DNA from: Bacteroidaceae bacterium
Lineage (GTDB): Bacteria > Bacteroidota > Bacteroidia > Bacteroidales > Bacteroidaceae
Reading direction: 5' to 3'
NCBI GenBank assembly: GCA_023227685.1
Contig: JALNVG010000137.1
Span: forward strand, 1-6,574
Length of the DNA stretch: 6,574 bases
Both the position numbers and the translations under genes were made by a program. Under the pieces are notes generated by a model. It did no database searches and was not told the origin of the DNA. It worked only from the letters and a program-made list of their open reading frames with translations. How positions within the stretch are numbered: position 1 is the first letter of the stretch; the number at the start of each line of letters is the position of its first letter. This document shows, piece after piece, positions 1 to 5,199 of the stretch.

Positions 1-152
1 GCTTCCGCATTACGAAGACCATATATACGAACCACTCCATCACTCACTTGCAGAACTGTACCTACCTCGTCAAGCTGGATTTTATCATTTATTCCTTCGA
101 GCTGTTTACGTAATATATCAGAGACCTCGCTTACTTTTATATTTTCAGACAT
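1..152 (-). CDS. atpA: ATP synthase F1 subunit alpha, N-terminal fragment (runs off the left edge)
   Basis: Only the first 50 codons are in the window. The translation begins MSENIKVSEVSDILRKQLEG and continues to a segment ending DGVVRIYGLRNAE. This is the usual start of F1 alpha: an N-terminal helix that contacts delta at the top of the head, followed by the first strands of the beta-barrel (the V-G-T-V-L-x-V-x-D-G-V-x-R pattern). Alpha forms the F1 hexamer with beta and carries the non-catalytic nucleotide sites; its Walker A motif lies outside the window. The ATG is 14 bases after the atpH stop, so the gene is cotranscribed with the rest of the operon. No strong Shine-Dalgarno sequence precedes it, as is normal in Bacteroidetes. 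The identity is clear despite the truncation. Confidence 0.93.
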   Translation of the reverse strand, partial: MSENIKVSEVSDILRKQLEGINDKIQLDEVGTVLQVSDGVVRIYGLRNAE

Positions 153-166
153 GATATTATTTTTAC

Positions 167-727
167 TTATACAATTCTCCTATTCTTATCAATTAATTTT
201 TGCCTCATCTGTTTCAATTGCGTTAAGATACTGGCATCGAGTCGGTAATCATTGACATCAAAAACAAAACCACCCAAAATAGATGGGTCAACCACCGCTT
301 CCAATCTCATATCAGCATGTAAGACTTTTGAAGCAGACTCTCTGATCCGCTCTTTTCTCGCTTCATCCACAGGAACCGCCGTAACAAGCTTGGCATTGCC
401 GATATGCTTTTCTTTCTTGTAAAGATCGATATACATCAAAGACATAAACATCAGATAAGATTCTCGTTTATTCTCTAACACTATATGAATAAATCTCTCG
501 AACACTTTACTTGAACTATCATTACCATTGGCGGCAGTACAAATAAGAGAGAACTTATCATTTGCACCGAGAATAGGATCATCAAGGGTCTTAACCAGAT
601 CACCTTGTTCATGAAAGTTCCGAGCTAACGTCTTCATCTCCTTGTACAAAGAATCTTCTGCACCTTTCTCTTTCGCATACGCCATCAACGCCTTTGCATA
701 TCGCATTGAAATAATTCCGACTTCCAT
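167..727 (-). CDS. atpH: ATP synthase F1 subunit delta (OSCP homologue)
   Basis: This 186-residue protein links the top of the F1 head to the b-subunit stator, keeping alpha3beta3 from turning with the rotor. The N-terminal part has the conserved R-Y-A-K-A-L motif (residues 9-14) that opens the helical domain binding alpha. The C-terminal part carries the family signature D-P-S-I-L-G-G-F (147-154) followed by a basic, helical tail. The length is close to that of other bacterial delta subunits (about 175-185). The ATG at 727 lies 5 bases after the atpF stop, pointing to translational coupling; a second ATG at codon 8 (MRYAKAL) is possible, but the longer N-terminus agrees with Bacteroidales homologues as I remember them. 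Nothing unusual is seen. Confidence 0.95.
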   Translation of the reverse strand: MEVGIISMRYAKALMAYAKEKGAEDSLYKEMKTLARNFHEQGDLVKTLDDPILGANDKFSLICTAANGNDSSSKVFERFIHIVLENKRESYLMFMSLMYIDLYKKEKHIGNAKLVTAVPVDEARKERIRESASKVLHADMRLEAVVDPSILGGFVFDVNDYRLDASILTQLKQMRQKLIDKNRRIV

Positions 728-732
728 CCTAA

Positions 733-1236
733 TTAATTCTTATCCTTTGACAAAACTTCATCAAGCATACGATCAATCATTTCCATTTGATCATCACTCT
801 CTTTTAGTTTCTTCCTTATAATCTTTTCCGCAATCTCTACAGAAAGGTTGGCAACCTGACGACGAATATCGCGGATTGCTTCCTCCTTTTCCAGCTTAAT
901 CTTCTCTTTCACTTCGTCGAGCTCCTTCTGTGCAGCAATTTCGGCCTGCTCTGAAGCTCTGGCAATAATTTTATCTCGCTCCTGCATAGCTACTTTCAAA
1001 ATTCTTCCTTGCTCTTTATTAGCTTCGGCAACAATTGTTTGACTCTTGGCTGACAACTCCGAAAGCTGTTCATTGGCTTTCTTTGCTGCATTAAGAGATT
1101 TGTCAATATATGTCTTACGGCCTTCCACCATCTTAATAATAGCGGGAAAACCATATTTAGCCAAAACGACAAATACAATGCCGAAAGATAATAGCATCCA
1201 GAATAATAGACCTGTATCAGGCACTAATAATGACAT
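733..1236 (-). CDS. atpF: ATP synthase Fo subunit b (peripheral stalk)
   Basis: This 167-residue protein has the standard b-subunit architecture. A single N-terminal membrane helix (about residues 9-28, L-L-F-W-M-L-L-S-F-G-I) anchors it next to subunit a. A long charged helix (about 35-145), rich in Ala, Glu, Lys and Gln, then dimerises as a coiled coil and reaches up the side of F1. The acidic C-terminus (about 148-167) contacts delta. The length is close to that of E. coli b (156). Only one b-type gene is present, so a homodimeric stalk is inferred rather than the b/b' pair of photosynthetic bacteria. It starts 10 bases after the atpE stop and ends 5 bases before atpH. A 60-codon overlapping reading frame inside it is a shadow. 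Confidence 0.95.
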   Translation of the reverse strand: MSLLVPDTGLLFWMLLSFGIVFVVLAKYGFPAIIKMVEGRKTYIDKSLNAAKKANEQLSELSAKSQTIVAEANKEQGRILKVAMQERDKIIARASEQAEIAAQKELDEVKEKIKLEKEEAIRDIRRQVANLSVEIAEKIIRKKLKESDDQMEMIDRMLDEVLSKDKN

Positions 1237-1246
1237 AGCGGTTTTA

Positions 1247-1507
1247 TTATAAGAAGTATACTAACAGACAAACTACAATGGCAAACAAGGCAACACCTTC
1301 AACCAAAGCAGCCGCAATAATCATATTATTTCTAATATCTCCTGATGCTTCGGGTTGACGACCTATAGCGTCCATAGCCGAGCCACCAATTCTACCGATA
1401 CCAATACCGGCACCGATTACTGCAAGACCAGCTCCAATAAAAGCTCCCAACTTACCTAATCCAACTGCAGCTGCTGCTGCTTGTAACAATACTGATGATA
1501 GTAACAT
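1247..1507 (-). CDS. atpE: ATP synthase Fo subunit c (rotor ring)
   Basis: This 86-residue hairpin protein forms the membrane rotor ring. Helix 1 contains the glycine packing motif G-A-G-I-G-I-G (residues 32-38). The polar loop has the diagnostic R-Q-P-E (50-53), which contacts the central stalk. Helix 2 carries the ion-binding carboxylate Glu70 in A-A-L-V-E-G-V-A-L-F. The residue after Glu70 is Gly rather than Ser/Thr, and the helix-1 position that is Gln in sodium-type rings is Ile37 here, so the site looks proton-specific (inference). The alanine-rich N-terminus (M-L-L-S-S-V-L-L-Q-A-A-A-A-A) is typical of Bacteroidales. Two in-frame TAA codons end the gene. It is preceded by the longest untranslated gap within the operon, consistent with separate control of this high-copy subunit. 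Confidence 0.97.
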   Translation of the reverse strand: MLLSSVLLQAAAAAVGLGKLGAFIGAGLAVIGAGIGIGRIGGSAMDAIGRQPEASGDIRNNMIIAAALVEGVALFAIVVCLLVYFL

Positions 1508-1598
1508 AATTTCAGTTTTTTAAATGTTAATTATTCTTTTAAATTTTTTATCTCTTAATATTCCCTGCATTCCTAATCAAGGCCTACAGTATATATAT
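1508..1598 (-). promoter_or_regulatory. AT-rich untranslated leader of atpE, with a possible hairpin
   Basis: This is the longest gap between genes inside the operon. Just after the atpB stop, 1565-1589 can fold on the minus strand as CTGTA/TGCAG (one G-U pair), two G-A mismatches, then CCT/AGG closing a TGATT loop. The 57 bases from there to the atpE ATG are almost purely A and T and look unstructured, with no Shine-Dalgarno. In E. coli the region before atpE is a known translational enhancer that raises c-subunit output to match ring stoichiometry. A similar role here, or 5' protection of a processed atpE message by the hairpin, is inference. No TAnnTTTG promoter box is seen in it. Confidence 0.3.
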
Positions 1599-2723
1599 TT
1601 ATTTTTCAATTTTTTTAGGTTCCTCGTTTGTCTGGGCCAATCCGATAAAGACAGCCGACAACATAGTAAAAACGTATGCTTGAATGATAGCAATCAAAAT
1701 CTCAAGTGCATTCATAAAGATATTAAAGAAGACCGAAGCCACAGTCATCGCACTATTCATGGCCGCCCCAAAACTTGCTGTAATAAATATCAAACTAGTA
1801 AGTACAAGCATAGCCATATGTCCGGAAATCATATTGGCAAAGAGTCGAATCATCAATGCAAAGGGTTTTGTAAAAATGCCAAAGAACTCTATCACAGGCA
1901 TAATAGGAACAACTTTTAACCATAAAGGTACATCTGGCCAAAAAATACCTTTCCAATAACTTTTTGTACCAAACACATTAACAAGAACGAAAGTACAAAG
2001 AGCTAAAAACATCGTGATGGCTATATTGCCGGTTACACTTACACCTCCCGGGAAAAAAGGAATCAAAGCCATCAGATTACAAATCAATATAAAAAAGAAA
2101 ACCGTGAGCAGATAAGGAGAAAACTTCTTATACTTGGGACCCACACAACTTTTTATCACATCATCTTCAATCATCATAATCACCATCTCCATAAAACCAA
2201 CAAAACCCTTGGGAGCTACGGCATCCTGCGGACGTTTTTTATACCAACGGGCTACGCCGAGTATAATGACCAGTAACAAAAAGCTATTGATAAATATAGC
2301 CAGCGTGATTTTTGTAATGGATATATCAAATGGGCGTACTTCCTGACCGGAAGCATTGTGCTCTACAAGCTTATCCTCATATTTACTCCCCGCAGGAGCA
2401 AGAGAAAAGCCTTCATATATTCCTCCATTTTCTTTAAGTCTGGAAGAAAGAAAGCTATGCCATCCTGTTGTCGAGCTGTAAACTATAATCGGCAGAGGTA
2501 TTGAAAGCGTTGTATTACCTATTTTGGTAATATGCCACTCATAAGAGTCACCAATATGACCAAAAATAATACCTTTCACATCTACCGGATTCTTTGCAGA
2601 CTTGGCAGAAGAAACATCTTTTTGTACTGTTCCATCACCTTGTGCCATAACCGGCATGAGACCAACAACTCCGAAAGCAAAAAGGAGCAAGAGGACTATA
2701 TTACGAAACTTCTTCATTTTCAT
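1599..2723 (-). CDS. atpB: ATP synthase Fo subunit a, with signal peptide and periplasmic N-terminal domain
   Basis: This 374-residue protein is about 100 residues longer than E. coli subunit a (271). Residues 1-27 form a signal peptide (basic M-K-M-K-K-F-R, hydrophobic core, likely cleavage after V-M-A). Residues 28 to about 138 form a periplasmic domain containing D-S-Y-E-W-H-I (59-65), S-I-P-L-P-I-I (74-80) and G-W-H-S-F (87-91). The membrane part has helices near 139-158, 203-223 and 232-252, followed by the conserved pair at about 285-318 and 325-362. The essential proton-path arginine is Arg293 in M-I-R-L-F-A-N-M. Asn297 and Gln348 are also conserved. His302 and Glu341 take the places of E. 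coli Glu219 and His245, as in mitochondrial subunit a. The start overlaps the upstream gene by 23 bases; codon 3 is an alternative ATG. Confidence 0.95.
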   Translation of the reverse strand: MKMKKFRNIVLLLLFAFGVVGLMPVMAQGDGTVQKDVSSAKSAKNPVDVKGIIFGHIGDSYEWHITKIGNTTLSIPLPIIVYSSTTGWHSFLSSRLKENGGIYEGFSLAPAGSKYEDKLVEHNASGQEVRPFDISITKITLAIFINSFLLLVIILGVARWYKKRPQDAVAPKGFVGFMEMVIMMIEDDVIKSCVGPKYKKFSPYLLTVFFFILICNLMALIPFFPGGVSVTGNIAITMFLALCTFVLVNVFGTKSYWKGIFWPDVPLWLKVVPIMPVIEFFGIFTKPFALMIRLFANMISGHMAMLVLTSLIFITASFGAAMNSAMTVASVFFNIFMNALEILIAIIQAYVFTMLSAVFIGLAQTNEEPKKIEK

Positions 2724-3123
2724 TTTTTATTTGTCGCTTCAGGTTTACCTCATAATCAAAGAAAAACCAGGTTTCTAATATAAGATATAAAAAATAAAAC
2801 AACCCGAAAGTTACGAGGAATACTCCAACATTTTCTTTGAAAACGAATGCAAACAATATCATAAAAGAAACCGAAATTAAAAATTTGACTGTTTTAACAG
2901 CCAAATATAACATTGACAATTTTTTTTGTGACTTACGCCGAAACTTATCAAAGAGAAAAATAGTTAAGAGTCCGATGAAATAGAAATAAACAGGTATAAG
3001 GTAATAACCTTCAAAGAAATTCATAATACCAAAACGTAGAATAATAGCCCCAAGCACCCCTGTTACTAAAACACATAAGGTAAATATACCAATAAGATTA
3101 CGTTTTGTTTTTTCTATATTCAT
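2701..3123 (-). CDS. four-helix membrane protein of the ATP synthase operon, possible AtpI-like assembly factor
   Basis: I do not recognise a named family for this 140-residue protein. It has four hydrophobic segments (about 11-31, 40-58, 77-95 and 99-121), with a strongly basic loop between the second and third (D-K-F-R-R-K-S-Q-K-K, 59-68) and a charged C-terminal tail. Many basic residues in that loop suggest that it and both termini are cytoplasmic. The size, four-helix topology and place directly before atpB match those of AtpI/UncI, which helps assemble the c ring in other bacteria, so an equivalent role is plausible. That is inferred from position and topology, not sequence identity. 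The ATG follows an in-frame TAA 15 bases upstream, which fixes the start. The 3' end overlaps atpB by 23 bases, implying translational coupling. Confidence 0.8.
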   Translation of the reverse strand: MNIEKTKRNLIGIFTLCVLVTGVLGAIILRFGIMNFFEGYYLIPVYFYFIGLLTIFLFDKFRRKSQKKLSMLYLAVKTVKFLISVSFMILFAFVFKENVGVFLVTFGLFYFLYLILETWFFFDYEVNLKRQIKNENEEVS

Positions 3124-3177
3124 CGTGTCAGCTTTTTAGCCTCTCCCTTTCATCATCATATTTCTTAACACCACAAT

Positions 3178-3423
3178 TTATGATACACAAACGGAAATAT
3201 CTCCGTTACTTAATTCAATAAACCCACCTTGAATATCCATTTCTTGCTCATGGTCATCCTCTGTCATATATACCAATTTACCCGCTTTCAACGAGGATAC
3301 AATTGGCGCATGATGCGGCAGGATAGTAAAAGAGCCCACCGTTCCGGGCAATGTCACACTGCTTATATCACCATCAAATAATACTTTTTCCGGTGAAACT
3401 ATACTCAAATGCAGCTTATCCAT
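3178..3423 (-). CDS. atpC: ATP synthase F1 subunit epsilon, short form
   Basis: Epsilon sits at the foot of the central stalk, between gamma and the c ring. The 81 residues cover only the N-terminal beta-sandwich: S-P-E-K-V-L-F-D-G (10-18), V-T-L-P-G-T-V-G-S-F-T-I-L-P-H-H-A-P (23-40) and the closing G-G-F-I-E (66-70). E. coli epsilon has about 138 residues, the rest being a two-helix C-terminal domain that can inhibit ATP hydrolysis; that domain is absent here. The 54 bases after the stop do not encode it in another frame, so this is a natural short form and not a frameshift. It starts 15 bases after the atpD stop. Confidence 0.95.
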   Translation of the reverse strand: MDKLHLSIVSPEKVLFDGDISSVTLPGTVGSFTILPHHAPIVSSLKAGKLVYMTEDDHEQEMDIQGGFIELSNGDISVCVS

Positions 3424-3438
3424 AATTCAATTACTTTA

Positions 3439-4956
3439 TTATTTGGCTTCTTCAAGAATCTTCTTACCTTTTTCTATGGCATCTTCAATGGTACCAACAT
3501 TCAAGAATGCAGATTCCGGCATATCGTCAACCTCACCGTCAAGAATCATCTTGAAACCTTTTATCGTATCTTCAATAGGAACTTGTACACCGGGAACACC
3601 GGTAAATTGCCTGGCCACATCAAATGGCTGTGAAAGGAATCGCTGAACACGACGAGCACGAGCAACAACTGTTTTATCATCATCAGAGAGTTCTTCCATA
3701 CCAAGTATGGAAATAATATCCTGCAACTCTTTATAATGCTGCAATATTTGCTTAACCCGTTCAGCTACCCGATAATGTTCTTCGCCAACAACATTCAAAT
3801 CAAGTATACGTGAAGTAGAAGCCAACGGATCAACAGCCGGATAAATACCAAGTTCGGTAATTTTTCTATCCAACACTGTAGTTGCGTCCAAATGAGTAAA
3901 AGTTGTTGCCGGAGCAGGATCGGTCAAATCATCGGCCGGCACATAAACAGCCTGTATGGATGTAATGGAACCTCTACGAGTAGAAGTGATTCGTTCTTGC
4001 ATAAGACCCATTTCCGAGGCCAATGTCGGTTGGTATCCAACAGCCGAAGGCATACGCCCTAACAAGGCTGAAACTTCGGATCCGGCTTGTGTGAAACGAA
4101 AAATATTATCAATGAAGAACAAAATATCCCGCTTGTTATCTACCGTACCCTGATCACGAAAAGACTCGGCAACTGTCAAACCTGATAGCGCAACTGTAGC
4201 ACGTGCTCCTGGAGGTTCATCCATCTGACCGAAGATTAAGGATACTTGCGATTTGGCCACTTCTTTATAATCAATCTTAGAAATATCCCATTTACCTTCC
4301 TCCATACTTTTCTTAAACTCATCACCATAACGAATCACTCCTGATTCAATCATTTCGCGAAGTAAATCATTACCTTCACGGGTACGTTCACCTACACCGG
4401 CGAAAACAGAAAAGCCATTATTTTTCTTGGCGATATTGTTGATTAATTCTTGTATTAGTACGGTTTTTCCTACACCTGCACCTCCAAACAATCCGATCTT
4501 ACCACCCTTGGCATATGGCTCAAGTAAATCTATAACCTTAATACCGGTAGGAAGAACTTCTTGCACTGTGGTCAATTCCACAAATTTCGGCGCTTCCCTA
4601 TGAATGGAATACGCATTGGCACGATCAAGATCATTCATACCATCGATGGTATTACCTACAACATTCATCAAACGACCCTTAATCTGATCGCCAATCGGCA
4701 TTCTGATCGGACCTCCGATAGGACGAACGATCATTCCTCGTTGTAATCCGTCGGTACTATCCATGGCTATGGTACGAACCGTATCTTCGCCAATATGCTG
4801 TTGCACCTCAACAATCAACGTCTTGCCATCATGTCTTTTTATCTCTAAAGCATCATGTATACTCGGCAATGTTGCTTCTTCTCCCTCTTTACTATCAAAG
4901 AACACATCCACGACAGGACCGATAATTTGAGAAATACGCCCAATAATCTGTGACAT
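3439..4956 (-). CDS. atpD: ATP synthase F1 subunit beta (catalytic)
   Basis: This 505-residue protein holds the catalytic sites for ATP synthesis and hydrolysis. The beta-barrel begins M-S-Q-I-I-G-R-I-S-Q-I-I-G-P-V-V-D-V. Walker A is G-G-A-G-V-G-K-T (158-165), the catalytic glutamate is Glu190 in G-V-G-E-R-T-R-E-G-N, Walker B is I-L-F-F-I-D-N (278-284), and the hallmark A-L-L-G-R-M-P-S-A-V-G-Y-Q-P-T-L follows at 297-312. The DELSEED torque loop reads E-E-L-S-D-D-D (421-427). Compared with E. coli beta (460) there is an insertion of about 27 residues at 209-237 and a smaller one at 271-275. The frame is open further upstream to a TTG at 5007, but the ATG at 4956 is preferred: it gives the conserved N-terminus, and the TTG would lie almost at the predicted transcription start. 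Confidence 0.97.
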   Translation of the reverse strand: MSQIIGRISQIIGPVVDVFFDSKEGEEATLPSIHDALEIKRHDGKTLIVEVQQHIGEDTVRTIAMDSTDGLQRGMIVRPIGGPIRMPIGDQIKGRLMNVVGNTIDGMNDLDRANAYSIHREAPKFVELTTVQEVLPTGIKVIDLLEPYAKGGKIGLFGGAGVGKTVLIQELINNIAKKNNGFSVFAGVGERTREGNDLLREMIESGVIRYGDEFKKSMEEGKWDISKIDYKEVAKSQVSLIFGQMDEPPGARATVALSGLTVAESFRDQGTVDNKRDILFFIDNIFRFTQAGSEVSALLGRMPSAVGYQPTLASEMGLMQERITSTRRGSITSIQAVYVPADDLTDPAPATTFTHLDATTVLDRKITELGIYPAVDPLASTSRILDLNVVGEEHYRVAERVKQILQHYKELQDIISILGMEELSDDDKTVVARARRVQRFLSQPFDVARQFTGVPGVQVPIEDTIKGFKMILDGEVDDMPESAFLNVGTIEDAIEKGKKILEEAK

Positions 4957-5018
4957 AAGCAATCTTTTTATAATTCTTTTTAATAATTCGCTAAATATTC
5001 TTTGCAATACCTATTATG

Positions 5019-5026
5019 CAAACGTA
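5019..5026 (-). promoter_or_regulatory. probable -7 box of the atp operon promoter
   Basis: On the minus strand these bases read TACGTTTG, an exact match to the Bacteroidetes -7 consensus TAnnTTTG. Transcription would start near 5010-5013, leaving an untranslated leader of about 55 bases before the atpD ATG at 4956. A -33 TTTG at the usual distance is not clear: the nearest TTTTTG is only about 4 bases upstream. A weaker alternative further upstream combines TTTG (5112-5115) with TAATTTTC (5081-5088) at a 23-base spacing. The location in the only sizeable gap ahead of the operon supports the call. Confidence 0.45.
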
Positions 5027-5031
5027 ACGAC

Positions 5032-5055
5032 AAAAAGCCAATCATTGTTCTTTTT
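5032..5055. repeat. imperfect dyad directly upstream of the atpD -7 box
   Basis: The plus strand reads AAAAAG, one base, CAAT, C, ATTG, two bases, CTTTTT, giving outer arms AAAAAG/CTTTTT and inner arms CAAT/ATTG. It lies where the -33 region of the atp promoter would be, so it could be an operator. Alternatively, the flanking A and T runs make it resemble a weak, GC-poor bidirectional terminator that could end the transcript of the upstream gene. Either role is inference; in so AT-rich a region the symmetry may be chance. Confidence 0.25.
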
Positions 5056-5199
5056 TTTTATAATATTGTAATTTGATAACGAAAATTACAGCATTTAATC
5101 GTCTGATGGAACAAAGTCAAGGCATTTTGACCAAATTAGCCGCTCTTATATTATGTACTTTAAAACATGCAAGGGGAGAAGAACTGCCTAACAAAAAAG

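Larger units (their letters stand above)
4957..5199. other. gap between the DUF4301-like gene and atpD
   Basis: This 243-base stretch holds no convincing gene. On the minus strand it contains the untranslated leader of atpD, the probable -7 box at 5019-5026 and the dyad at 5032-5055. The part nearest the DUF4301-like gene (about 5100-5199) is less AT-rich and carries an open plus-strand frame of 47 codons (5106-5249) that runs antisense into the end of that gene; it lacks a recognisable promoter and family. No strong GC-rich terminator hairpin follows the stop at 5200, so some read-through into the atp operon cannot be excluded. Confidence 0.6.

Noticed and set aside
1247..1507. Sodium-coupled ATP synthase
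   Set aside because: The c subunit has Ile where sodium rings have the helix-1 Gln, and Gly-Val instead of Ser-Thr after the ion-binding Glu70. Proton coupling fits better.
1524..1919. 131-codon plus-strand frame, rich in His, Lys and Asn
   Set aside because: It runs antisense through the conserved C-terminal helices of atpB and into the AT-rich atpE leader; its composition is what the reverse of hydrophobic codons gives.
3124..3177. Frameshifted remainder of epsilon, or a leader peptide (ATG ATG ATG AAA GGG AGA GGC TAA)
   Set aside because: No frame encodes an alanine-rich two-helix domain, and short epsilon is usual in this phylum. The seven-codon frame has no supporting feature and is probably chance; its purine-rich run is too far from the next ATG to act as a Shine-Dalgarno.
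4957..5007. N-terminal extension of AtpD by 17 residues from an upstream start
   Set aside because: The upstream start is a TTG, the added residues (Q-R-I-F-S-E-L-L-K-R...) have no counterpart in beta subunits, and the stretch lies in the predicted leader just downstream of the promoter.
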